64,000 nucleotides of DNA from Tribonema minus (Eukaryota; Sar; Xanthophyceae; Tribonematales; Tribonemataceae): contig JAFCMP010000019.1 of assembly GCA_017506865.1 (NCBI GenBank), forward strand, positions 372,001 through 436,000. Reading direction: 5' to 3'. A model generated the notes under the pieces. The model worked only from the letters and a program-made list of their open reading frames with translations. It was not told the origin of the DNA and searched no databases. Below are positions 24,401-63,653 of this stretch, piece after piece. The stretch's first letter is position 1; each line of letters begins with the position of its first letter. The position numbers and the translations under genes were made by a program.

Positions 24401-25120
24401 ACTTCAACTTTCTGCTGCTGCGTGGCAACGCTCAGGTCAGCTCGTGCAAAGACGTCGCCATCCTCACGGGCTTCGCGACGCATTGCCGATCACCTCAGGA
24501 TTGCACTTCAAAGTATCATAAACTTCAAGATTCTGTTGCTTGGCAACGCTCAGGTCAGCTCGTGCAAAGACGTCGCCATCCTCATGGGCCTCACGACACC
24601 TGGAAAGTGTCTCGATGCGCATCGCCGATCGCCTTAAGACTGTACTTCTAAGTATCATAAACTTCAAGTTTCTGCTGCGTGGCAACGCTCAGGTCAGCTC
24701 GTGCAAAGACGTCGCCATCCTCATGGGCTTCGCGACGCATTGCCAATCACCTCAGGATTGCACTTCAAAGTATCATAAACTTCAAGTTTCTGTTGCGTGG
24801 CAACGCTCAGGTCAGCTCGTGCAAAGACGTCGCCGTCCTCATGGGCCTCGCGACACCTTGAAAGCGTCTCGATGCGCATCGCCGATCACCTCAAAACTGT
24901 ACTTCTGAGTATCATAAACTTCAACTTTGTGTTGTGTGGCAACGCTCAGGTCAGCTCGTGCAAAGACGTCGCCATCCTCATGGGCCTCACGGGGATGCCA
25001 ACGCGGTGCTCGCTGGCCAAGGGCCCGCTGAACGACCTGCTGCTGTGCTTGGCGGACAACGCCGCGCCGCCGCTCGACTGCACCGACGGTTTCGCCGCCG
25101 GCTCACCCATCGTCGGCCAG
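21475..25120 (+). CDS. Secreted Cys-rich protein, three phase-0 exons (3' end open)
   Basis: Exon 1 (21475-21609) encodes a clear signal peptide (MVALVVVARLALLCCVGIAA) and ends GCACAG|GTTAGA. Exon 2 (23219-23545) follows a ~30-nt poly-C tract and GTGCAG. It is packed with cysteines (CAADDACAAC, then CSA, DCSAS, CAAEFNACAA, GCGACMA). Exon 3 (24950-25120) follows AACGCTCAG and continues the pattern (VSSCKDVAILMG, TRCSLAKG, LLLCLAD, LDCTDG), ending GGCCAG|GTGCGC. All junctions are phase 0 and join the Cys pattern smoothly (DECGAQ|ITACAADD). The spacing suggests a repeated disulphide module of an extracellular or cell-wall protein; the family is not identified. Introns are 21610-23218 and 23546-24949, the second full of local repeats. 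The gene must continue past 25120. Confidence 0.7.
23546..23760 (+). repeat. Intron minisatellite with telomere-like core
   Basis: About seven copies of a 22-32-bp unit resembling GTGTGCACAACTAGGGTTGG start immediately at the donor of exon 2 of the Cys-rich gene. The first unit is the splice donor itself (CAG|GTGCGCGCACAACTTC). The TAGGGTT core therefore seems to have been amplified locally from intron sequence rather than captured from a telomere. Confidence 0.75.
24057..24949 (+). repeat. Tandem array of exon 3 acceptor copies (Cys-rich gene)
   Basis: Five upstream copies of GGCAACGCTCAG|GTCAGC followed by exon bases TCGTGCAA(A/G)GACGTCGCC occur near 24284, 24424, 24542, 24680 and 24799; the true acceptor is near 24938. 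Spacing alternates at about 140 and 118 bp, so the higher-order unit is a ~258-bp dimer. Each copy keeps an intact AG acceptor and about 36 bases of exon 3, then diverges (TCACGG in the true exon; TCGCGACACC or TCGCGACGCA in copies). Confidence 0.85.
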
Positions 25121-25319
25121 GTGCGCCTCAGTGCTCTCCGCCTATATTCGCCGATTGTGCACTGTGATTTGCCGTGTGAAGAAGGCCACTGCAGCGTCAG
25201 GAGGGTCAGAATTAGCGCTAGAATTAGAGTAGAGGTTAAAATTGTAGATCAGGGTTCGGGTGGGCCGCCATTGTCAATGCTCGACGCGTTTGCACCCATG
25301 GGCAGAGCGTGTAGTCATT

Positions 25320-25412
25320 GTCAGACTTGCTGAACTGCGCCGACGGTTTCGTTGCCGGCCCGCCTTTCGTGGGCCGGATGCACCTCAGTGCTGCCGATGC
25401 ATCGTGGAGAAT
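25320..25412 (+). repeat. Degraded copy of exon 3 donor end (Cys-rich gene)
   Basis: The segment around 25331-25400 (CTGAACTGCGCCGACGGTTT, then CGTGGGCCGGATGCACCTCAG) matches the exon 3 donor region at 25075-25135, but the GT of the donor is now AT. It is a decayed downstream junction copy. Confidence 0.65.
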
Positions 25413-27480
25413 GTCTTGAGATGATGCTGCGCTTTGCAACAGATCTGAAGCGTTTCTGCGTGTCATGTCAACGCGTATTGGGGCCGCATGCGTCGGGTGT
25501 GTGAATGAGGCCACTGTTCAGTCGTGCTGCAACTGCGTTGATCGATGGGTCCGCTACCACTGTCAAGGCCCGTAGGCGCGCTTGCACTGGGCAGCACTAC
25601 AATGTGGTTGTTTGCTGCGTTGGTGCAAGACAGGGTGTGTGCATGAGTAAATGTTTTGTACCTGCGCGAGTTTCACCTGCTGAAAGTGTGATTGATGCGT
25701 CGCAGCTCATGTTCAATTGATGCTGCTGTCCTTCTTTGGTCAGTGATAGGCGATGTTTAGACTAAGTGCTGCGAGTGTGACTCATTGCCATCAATGAGAT
25801 CATTACCTTCGAGTGTACCCTGTGACTACTGCGTTTTGCCAGGGTTGTGAAGCAGGCTTGCAGGCCTCCCCACGTGGTACATGACAACAAACATCAAAAA
25901 CTGAAACTCTACTCCGGTGCCTCCGGTGCGCAACTGTGTCAACAAATCATGAGGAGAGTCACAGCTCACATGTGCATGCACACGCCAACTTCAAACGCCC
26001 GCCACAGGACTTGCCAAAGGCAGCGGCGGCGGCTACTGCCGCAGCGCCCGTGGCAGCACGCCTCGCAGCTGCCGCTGCGGCTGCCGCAATGCTCATGGCA
26101 ACGGTGCTGTTGTAACAGCCCGACCTGCACGGCGCAGCATGCAGTCAAGAACCCGCCTGCGGCTGGGGGCTGGGAGTTCTTCCCTTGGGAGGGAACTCTG
26201 CTCTTGCAGCAACTTGTGCGCTGTGCGACGCAACAAGTGCCCCTGCAACTTTCGTCCTCACAACGCATTCTGGCTTGAAGTGCCATTTAGGAAGGTGCAC
26301 ATATCATCAAACATGGTCAGGCTGCGAGCCATTCCTGCTGTGGACATTGTTCACCAATCCCCTACTTCAACTGTGTCAGTTTCAGGTGAAACAGCCCTGT
26401 ACTCTCGTGTACTCAGGCCCTGGCAGCATGGCGAGTCCTTCACTTGTGAAGTTGCGGGCCAGCACTGGCAGCTGCGCCAAAGCGGTCTGCGGCCACGTGG
26501 CAAGGGGCAGAGGTCTACTTGAGGTCCTATTCACCTCCAACACACATGCATGTAAATAATGACCGTTGGGCATGATACCTGGTCCCTCGTGCACACCCCT
26601 GTCCTGCGCCTGTCTCCAACTATGTGATGACATGGATGCAGGCACCATGCATGTACAGGCTATGGGTCGACGCGGCACGGCTACTGTAACAATGTGACAG
26701 GCATCGTCGCAATCGCCCAACACCTCCTGCATACGCAGGCGTCAAAACGCATAGACGCACACGTTTGCGCAAGTATGTCATCAAGACAGCCATGCAGCGT
26801 GTGTGCCCGCTGTAAGAAAAAACGAAACAAAAAGAACGTTGAGCTCTAAGTGACAAGGGATGGTTAGCCGCAAGTGCCTTCCACCAATAACCGTGGTCGC
26901 CGCTGCTGCAGTCATTGGCCACGAGTCAAACAGTGCCACCATAACCACAGTAGACAAAAAGACTTCTGTGTGCAAGCTTTTTAGCGTTCGAGGCAAGGGT
27001 GTTCAGTACGGACAGGTCTCACGTGTTCGGTAGGCTCCAGCCGGCAGCCCAACACAGAGGTTCTGTAATGTTGTCGGGGGCGCAATGCTGCACGTGCAAT
27101 GCTTTGAAACAAGAATGTCGCTTGCACAATGAATTCTTGGGTTCAAAATCGACCCATCTAGCAATTCAGCACATGGGAGACAAAGATTACATACACGAGA
27201 TATCGAATATGGCAAGTGTGTGCATTTGCCTCAAGCTCGGCGCTTGGCGAAAGTCACACAGCGGCAATACCACGAAGCAGCTGTGGCCATGCACACGATG
27301 GGCAGGCACACTTGAAAAAATGACAGTTGTGCCATTTGACACTGCAGGCTTGGGCAACGCAGCTAGCCCCAGACAGAAACCAGATTCTTAAAAAGCAGGC
27401 TGCAGCTGCACTGAGCAGATCTCAGAGCTGCCAACCGGCTGTTCACTGCAGCCGCCGCGCTATGCTGCCGCTCCAAAGGG
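25413..27480. other. Unassigned stretch, probably intron or intergenic
   Basis: About 2 kb of lower GC. A coding-like piece at about 26185-26559 (plus) has several Cys residues but no supported splice phase. A dispersed repeat sits at 26840-26990. Nothing else can be supported. Confidence 0.35.
26840..26990 (-). repeat. Dispersed repeat copy A
   Basis: This ~150-bp block matches the reverse complement of 38885-39030. Shared words (in this orientation) include AAGTGCCTTCCACCAATAAC, ATTGGCCACGAGTCAAACAG, GTGACAA(A/G)GGATGGTTAGCC and TTCTGTGTGC. The two copies are 12 kb apart in opposite orientation, one before and one inside the transporter gene, suggesting a small non-autonomous element. Confidence 0.75.
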
Positions 27481-27516
27481 GGCAGAAGTAATGGCCGCAG
27501 CAAACACTGCCAACGA

Positions 27517-28045
27517 TTGCCGCACTCGACACAGCCGATGCAGCAGGTGGCGGCAGGAGTCTCAGCAAGGAGAGGTCCGCCGCAACGCGCAGCAGCCGGT
27601 GCGCATGACACTGGCGACGACACTGGAACTGCCAGCGCAGGGGCTGGCAGCGCAGCGTCGCATGCACCCGCGCCGCCGCGCACCGCTGTGCAGACGACGT
27701 GTCGTGCATGTGCCATTGCGCCCCCCCCCCTCCCTCCCCCTCAAGCAGCGCAATCGGTGCCAGCAAAGCACCGACACATCGCTCTCAAGCCGGCGCTTGT
27801 CCCAGGTGCTTACAAATACTGCTCATCACACATCCTACAGAAATGCAGGCTGGCGGTGCTCGTGGGCACAGACAGCTGTCGCGCCCGCAGCAGCTTCGCT
27901 GCTGCTGATGGCATGGGCACTCTGTCTCTCTGCTGTTGCCAGTTGTCCCAGTGCCCTCCCAATCCCAAGCACGCTGCCTGAAACCGCCATCACTCGCCGC
28001 AAGCTGCTGCCCCTGCTGCCATTGCCGCTGCCGCTACCGCCACCA
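27517..28045 (+). CDS. Possible 3' exons of the Cys-rich secreted gene
   Basis: Plus-strand frames here resemble the end of a secreted protein. About 27545-27724 encodes an Ala/Gly/Ser/Thr linker (AGAHDTGDDTGTASAGAGSA). About 27885-27965 encodes a hydrophobic helix (ASLLLMAWALCLSAVASC) that could be a C-terminal TM or GPI-anchor signal. No junction phase could be proved. If correct, the gene would end tail-to-tail with the transporter, whose stop codon is at 28105. Confidence 0.25.
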
Positions 28046-28104
28046 CCGCTGCCACCTCCGCCCCATGCACCTCCCCGCCGCCGCCATATGCTGCAATGCG
28101 CAAC

Positions 28105-58510
<30,406 letters not shown>

Positions 58511-58584
58511 GGCGCTGCTTGCCCTGGCAGCTCCGGCAGCCGCCCAAGTGATCGCAACTTGGCGGCTACAGCGGTCCACGCTGC

Positions 58585-61500
58585 GTGTGCTCTGAATCAA
58601 CAAGAGCGACAACACCGCATGCTCCTAGATCTGCACCTGGGCGGCCCGCGAGCGTTCCTCGGCACGATGCAATAGTTCAAGTAGAAGTTGAAGTTGAGAG
58701 TTCCATTGTGTTGCCAGACTACATGCTGGCAGTGCGCGTTGACCTGCAGGGATGGGACGTTGATCAGGTGGCGTGTTTGTGCCTACTGCTCGCTCAGTAT
58801 AGCAGCAAAATGTTCTCAAAAGACAAGTGGGACATAGGGCATTGTAACACATTGCCCTTCCGCTTTGATCTCAAAGAGGGCAGCACACCGCACCATGACC
58901 GTCCATATAGGTACTCTCCTGCAATGACGGCTCTGGTCAAGGTCGAAATCGACAAGCTGCTGGCTGCTGGCATCATCCGCCCTTCCAACTCTGAGTGGGC
59001 ATCCCCAGTGGTGGCAGTGCTCAAGCCTGATGGCACTGCCCGAATCACCGTCAACTACAAGAAGCTGAACGCCCAGACCAAGATCCCCCAGATCCCCATT
59101 CCCAACATAGAGGATCTTCTCAATAGTTTGGGGGGCTCAAAGGTCTTCACCACCATGGACATCACCAGTGGGTACTTCACTAGTGCCATAGATGCAGACA
59201 GCATCCCCCTCACTGCCATGGCCACGTCGTTTGGCTTGTATGAGTGGCTACGGTGCCCACAGGGGGCAGCGGGGGCGCCAGGGCACTTTACACGCCTCAT
59301 GCAGATGGTGCTTTCCGGCCTAGAGCGCGTCCAGCCCTACATTGACGACGTCATTGTGCACTCTACATCCACGGCTCAGCACCTCGACGACCTCAAAGCC
59401 CTTTTTCAGCGCCTAGAGCATCATGGGATGAAGCTAGCCCCCAGCAAGCTGCACATAGGGTGTAAGCACATCAAGTTTCTGGGGCACATTGTGGGCGTTG
59501 ATGGCATCAGGCCAGATCCATCCAAAGTTCAAGCCCTACTTGAGATGCCCATCCCCTGCAACATCTCTCAGCTGCGTGCGTGGCTTGGCCTCGCAAACTA
59601 CTACCGGCGATTTATTCAGAACATGGCCAAGCTGGTAGCACCGCTCACCCATCTGATGGCCAAGGGGGTGGACTTCATAGTTGGCAGTGCTCAACAGCAA
59701 GCCATCCGCGAGGTCAACGAAGCCCTGGCGCTTCACACTTGCATGCAGTACCCCGACTACGCGCGCGCCAGCACAGGCGAGCGCCCCTTTGTCCTTGCCA
59801 CAGACGCATGCAAGGAGGGCTTTGGTGCAGTGCTCTCGCAGGCCAACAACGACGGCGCGGAGCAACCGATCGCCTTCACATCTCGCGCGACTCTACCCAA
59901 TGAGCGCAACTGGTCTACTACCGACCTTGAAGCCGGCGCCATCGTCTTCGGCATCAAGAAGTTCAAACACATCCTGTGGGGGACGCCGTTTGTCCTCTAC
60001 ACCGACCACCGCGCTCTTCAGTACATCGACAGCCTTCGCGAGCGCACCGCGCGCGGCGCGCGCTGGAGCGAGTTCCTCAGCGCCTTCAACATCACCATTC
60101 GCTACAAGAAGGGCGCGTCACACGGCAATGCCGACGGGCCAAGCCGCAATCCTGTCCCTGCTACACCACAAGATGCAGAGGAGAGCGAGCGCGAGCGGCT
60201 GCTCGAGGCGTACTGCCTGCAGGCCCACGAGTGGGAGCGGCTGGAGGCATTTGCAACAGCAGAGTACATCAACATCTGCACGGAGGTGGTAGCAGCGCTT
60301 CAAGGAGGGGGAGAGGAGCAGATTTCCGCGCTTGCTGAGGCGGCAGACGCTGAGGCGGGTGCATGGGAGTGCTTCGCTGAGCATCCTCAACTGGGCGTCA
60401 TGACGCCTGGTGACTGGCAGCGAGAGCAGCGCGCAGATGCTCAGCTGGGGCCAATTTGCAACATGCTGCTTGGAGCAGGACTGCCAGCAGACGCGGCGCT
60501 TGCAGCCCAGGTACAGAAATGGGCCTTGCAGTGCAGCCTTGTCGTCTGCGGCAACGCTCAGCTCTTGGTGCACAACACCCCCGAATCCCCGCTTCCACAG
60601 CTTGCCATTCCCCGGTCCATTAGGGATCAAGTTCTTGAGGCGATGCACGGCTCAGGTTGGGCAGGCCACCAGGGCATTAAACGCACATTGGAGCGCACCC
60701 GCGCGCACTGCTGGTGGCCCTCTTGGACCCTAGACGTCAACTACTGGGTTAATCATTGCTGGCCCTGCCAAGCGTTCAAGCACACCGGCAAGCTGTCTCG
60801 CTGGCCCACTATATGGCGCGAGAGGCCCCCCTACGCCTTTCATAGCCTAGCGCTTGACCACTTCGGCCCCCTACCCCTCAGTGCTGGCGGCTTCATGTAC
60901 ATACTGGTGGTGATGTGCCTGTTTTCGGGCTGGGTGTGGTGCTATCCCATCAAGCCTGGGGACTACAGTGCTGCTGGCACAGCTGAAGTTTTAGTCAACC
61001 AGCACAGCACTCGTCACGGTCCCCCTTCTAAGCTCCTCAGCGACCGCGGCAGCCTCTTCATGGCAGAGCTTTCTCAAGCTGTCTACAAGCAGATGGGCGT
61101 CAAGAAGCTTTCCACTACCGCATACCACCCTGAGTGCAACGGCAAGTGTGAGCGTTTCATGCAGGAGCTAGCCCAGATGCTCGCCATGTTAGTTGATAGT
61201 GCCAAGAACAATTGGGCGGACTGGCTACCTCATATCAGTTTTGCCCACAACACTGCCTACAACCGCGCCACCGGCGCAACCCCCTTCCTTCTGGCTACTG
61301 GTCGCGAGGCCGCCGTCGCACTACACCTCATACTGGGCAAGCTTCAACAGCCCTTGGTCAAGCCTGGCACACATCCTTCAGTGTCACAGCTAGTGTTCGA
61401 CATCCTTGAGCGGCAGCGCTCAGCCAACACCATGCCAACCAACGTCATGCGCTGCGACGGGCTAAGGTGCTCCGCGAGAACACCGAGATCGCGGAGGCAT

Positions 61501-61677
61501 TTGGACTACGTCAGTCGTTCAGCGCTGGTGAGCGAGTGTGGTACTACCATGTGCCGCGCACGCATACGGCATCTGCAGACACGGAGCCGGCACCAGTGGC
61601 GGGGGAGTTCAACAAGGCGAAGCGCACACTCTTTAGCAAGAAGCTCTTGGATAGATGGCATGGGCCCTATAGCATAA
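58585..61677 (+). CDS. Retroelement pol: RT, RNase H, integrase core
   Basis: Recognisable sequence starts near 58700. RT: the LLAAGIIRPSNSEWASPVV region, FTTMDITSGYF, and the catalytic YIDD at about 59338-59349. RNase H: ATDACKEGFGAVL with its Asp near 59802, a Glu in DLEAGAIVF, and TDHRAL. Integrase: an HHCC zinc finger (GHQ, then CWPCQ) near 60660-60780, then the DDE core: Asp in LALDHFGP (about 60856), Asp in LSDRGSLF (about 61042), Glu in KCERFMQE (about 61150). Homology in this frame is lost near 61440; the remaining codons to 61677 are out of frame. The frame before 58700 is transporter 5' region, not element. Confidence 0.88.
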   Translation: MCSESTRATTPHAPRSAPGRPASVPRHDAIVQVEVEVESSIVLPDYMLAVRVDLQGWDVDQVACLCLLLAQYSSKMFSKDKWDIGHCNTLPFRFDLKEGSTPHHDRPYRYSPAMTALVKVEIDKLLAAGIIRPSNSEWASPVVAVLKPDGTARITVNYKKLNAQTKIPQIPIPNIEDLLNSLGGSKVFTTMDITSGYFTSAIDADSIPLTAMATSFGLYEWLRCPQGAAGAPGHFTRLMQMVLSGLERVQPYIDDVIVHSTSTAQHLDDLKALFQRLEHHGMKLAPSKLHIGCKHIKFLGHIVGVDGIRPDPSKVQALLEMPIPCNISQLRAWLGLANYYRRFIQNMAKLVAPLTHLMAKGVDFIVGSAQQQAIREVNEALALHTCMQYPDYARASTGERPFVLATDACKEGFGAVLSQANNDGAEQPIAFTSRATLPNERNWSTTDLEAGAIVFGIKKFKHILWGTPFVLYTDHRALQYIDSLRERTARGARWSEFLSAFNITIRYKKGASHGNADGPSRNPVPATPQDAEESERERLLEAYCLQAHEWERLEAFATAEYINICTEVVAALQGGGEEQISALAEAADAEAGAWECFAEHPQLGVMTPGDWQREQRADAQLGPICNMLLGAGLPADAALAAQVQKWALQCSLVVCGNAQLLVHNTPESPLPQLAIPRSIRDQVLEAMHGSGWAGHQGIKRTLERTRAHCWWPSWTLDVNYWVNHCWPCQAFKHTGKLSRWPTIWRERPPYAFHSLALDHFGPLPLSAGGFMYILVVMCLFSGWVWCYPIKPGDYSAAGTAEVLVNQHSTRHGPPSKLLSDRGSLFMAELSQAVYKQMGVKKLSTTAYHPECNGKCERFMQELAQMLAMLVDSAKNNWADWLPHISFAHNTAYNRATGATPFLLATGREAAVALHLILGKLQQPLVKPGTHPSVSQLVFDILERQRSANTMPTNVMRCDGLRCSARTPRSRRHLDYVSRSALVSECGTTMCRARIRHLQTRSRHQWRGSSTRRSAHSLARSSWIDGMGPIA

Positions 61678-62757
61678 TATTAGCGGGCCCGGCGGAGAGC
61701 GGCGGGGAGCGTGTGCAGGCCGGGTGTCTTCTGGTGGACATCAACGGACGGCCTAGTAGTACGCGCATATCGATGCGCCTCAACAAGAAGTGTCGCGACC
61801 CTAGCGACATGCGGCAGCAGCCGGAGACGTTGCCTGCGGGCTTCTCTCGCTACCTGCTGGCGAAGCACTGGAGCGGGCATTCACCTGGCTCACTCTCTAC
61901 TGACGACGTTGCTGCTCACAACTTCCAGCGGCACGGCGTAGAGGCGATACTTCAACATCGTGTAGCGGCGGCAGCGCGCGGGTGGGGGCACCGCCTACAG
62001 TACCTAATACGCTGGGAGGGTGCAACCAGCGGGGGGATAGTTGACTCGTGGGAGGACTCCGAGCAGCTAGATGAGTGCCCCCAAGTACTCGAGGAGTACT
62101 GGTCTACATTAAACAAGGCCATTGCCTGTCGCGACATTACAGTGGCGGGCTCAAACACTCAGGTGGTCAAGCGTCAGCTGCGACGCGCCGTCCAGGCGCG
62201 GGGCGTTGGCGGCGTTCTGGCCCAATGTGGTGCGGGCTCGTATGAGCTTGCGCCTCTGGCGGAGGCGTTACTCCAGCCACCTGCGACATCGGTGTTGCAG
62301 AGTGCAGCTATCAGCGGACTGCAGCTTATGGCTGTTTTCAAGTTCACGGAGCCAAGCGGCGAAGAGCACCTTACTTGGTGTGAGGGCGAGCTCACAGGCG
62401 TAGTCTCAAAGGGGAAGACAAGGCGTACACAGATAGCTCATAGGGTGTTCTGGATTGTTGAAGGGGTGTATCAGACCCTAGTACTGGACCCTAGCTTGTA
62501 CAACACGCGCCCAGATGCATCGAATGGTTCTTGGTTCCTAGTTGGCACACAAGCCCAGCTGGAATCATTGCATGTGTAGTCACACGGTCATGTGCTTGGT
62601 AGAGACCCCGGCGTGTGAGAGGCGTCTTGTGCGGCATGCCTTTGCATATTGACTGCGTTTGCACAGGAGTCATTGCAATGTGTAGCATTGGCTTGCGAGT
62701 CATGTTGCATATGTGTAGTGGGTCCCCCTTGCAGTACCCTTTCCAATCTAGGGGGGG
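58690..62757 (+). mobile_element. 5'-truncated Ty3-type chromodomain retroelement
   Basis: The element keeps RT, RNase H, integrase and a C-terminal chromodomain in the Ty3 order, but has no gag, protease or 5' LTR. It begins just before the RT domain, between 58511 and ~58700, directly upstream of the transporter ATG and in the opposite orientation. A G7 run at 62751-62757 followed by TGACTG looks like a polypurine tract and 3' LTR start. The pol frame shifts once near 61440, so this copy is probably dead. The chromodomain groups it with chromoviruses, which target particular chromatin. Confidence 0.85.
61467..62579 (+). CDS. Retroelement pol: GPY/F module and chromodomain
   Basis: It continues integrase in the -1 frame relative to the upstream part. 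A GPY/F-like motif (DRWHGPYSIILAGPA) lies near 61650-61690. A chromodomain follows near 61920-62105 (VEAILQHRV, LQYLIRWEG, DSWEDSEQL, LEEYWSTL). A ~150-residue C-terminal extension of unknown role ends at 62579. There is no separate ATG start; it was part of the same polyprotein before the frame change. Confidence 0.8.
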   Translation: MLRENTEIAEAFGLRQSFSAGERVWYYHVPRTHTASADTEPAPVAGEFNKAKRTLFSKKLLDRWHGPYSIILAGPAESGGERVQAGCLLVDINGRPSSTRISMRLNKKCRDPSDMRQQPETLPAGFSRYLLAKHWSGHSPGSLSTDDVAAHNFQRHGVEAILQHRVAAAARGWGHRLQYLIRWEGATSGGIVDSWEDSEQLDECPQVLEEYWSTLNKAIACRDITVAGSNTQVVKRQLRRAVQARGVGGVLAQCGAGSYELAPLAEALLQPPATSVLQSAAISGLQLMAVFKFTEPSGEEHLTWCEGELTGVVSKGKTRRTQIAHRVFWIVEGVYQTLVLDPSLYNTRPDASNGSWFLVGTQAQLESLHV

Positions 62758-62989
62758 TGACTGTGGTGACACTGGATGTTGGAGTGTCACCTGTAACTGT
62801 TACGGTTGGCAGTTACGAGTTGTTCGTTGTTGTTTGTTTGGCTCAGACAAGAGCAGCAGCCCCAGAATACACATAGCACAGTTCGGTCAGCTGTGTTGTG
62901 TGTGGGTGTCTTCTCTGCATTGTTCCCTGCACTTGCTGAAGTGTAGTACGGAGACTAGTTGTTTCATCATTCCGCACCACTTCTCGGAA
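62580..62989 (+). other. Retroelement 3' region with putative PPT and LTR start
   Basis: The sequence after the pol stop is T/G-rich. TCTAGGGGGGG at 62747-62757 is a plausible polypurine tract; the following TGACTGTGGTGACACTGG would begin the 3' LTR. The other LTR is absent, so the LTR ends cannot be confirmed. Confidence 0.4.
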
Positions 62990-63358
62990 CAAGGTGTGCG
63001 CGACCGTTTCCCCTTCATATTTGGCACCGATACAGAAGCAAACGCTCTCAGAAAACCAGGCACTGTAAAGTTCGCTCAAGCTCACACCGGCATCGGTCAC
63101 CGCACTTTCAGCGCCATCAAGGTCAAACGCTCACTGGATGCACTACCGCCAGAGCTCCGCTCACTACACGTCCCAAACTGTGCTACGGTCGAGGTTCGGC
63201 CCCTCTGGACAGGCATGGGCACCAGCTTCCCCTCACCGGAAGCCGTGGAAGCGGCGTGGCGGGAGATGAGCAAAAGTGAGAAGAGGCGGTTGCACAAAGA
63301 GCACCATCAGCTCTGGCATGTTGTAATCACCACAACGGAGCACCAACTGCACCAATAG
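62990..63358 (+). CDS. Open frame of unknown origin
   Basis: A ~120-codon stretch that looks protein-like (FIFGTDTEANALRK, FAQAHTGIGHRTF, LDALPPELRSLHV, EAAWREMSKSEKRRLHKE) and stops at 63358. The start is unclear: the frame is open upstream to about 62615. It may be a host exon interrupted by the retroelement or part of another mobile element. No family recognised. Confidence 0.3.
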   Translation, partial: QGVRDRFPFIFGTDTEANALRKPGTVKFAQAHTGIGHRTFSAIKVKRSLDALPPELRSLHVPNCATVEVRPLWTGMGTSFPSPEAVEAAWREMSKSEKRRLHKEHHQLWHVVITTTEHQLHQ

Positions 63359-63653
63359 CTTGAGCTCGTGCTGAGCACAGCTCGCATTGATTCGATTGAG
63401 TTTAGGTAAATCACATGTCACAATTGCTTCAATGGCCATATGTGGCGGCGAATGATGCGGCATGGTGCCCGGTTGATTTTGTGTTGCCACCTTCAACAGC
63501 ACTATCAAATGGGTGTCAAAAGTGCACCTCACAAGTGCTTCCACATGCTGCCAGTGACGCTACCTGATAGAACAGCTTACCTGCAAGAAACCTGCTCTTG
63601 CGAGATGCCTGCACCAGCAGCCATTGTCATGCCGTATGCACATTGTCACTTAC

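Noticed and set aside
24057-24990. CRISPR-like regular array
   Set aside because: Whole units repeat, including the would-be spacers; they match an adjacent exon junction and the genome is eukaryotic.
58511-58615. Earlier transporter start at 58615
   Set aside because: The only upstream in-frame candidate is GTG. The first ATG is 58510, with G at -3.
61430-61480. Programmed -1 frameshift in the retroelement
   Set aside because: No clear slippery heptamer at the change point and an unusual place (late integrase). An indel is simpler.
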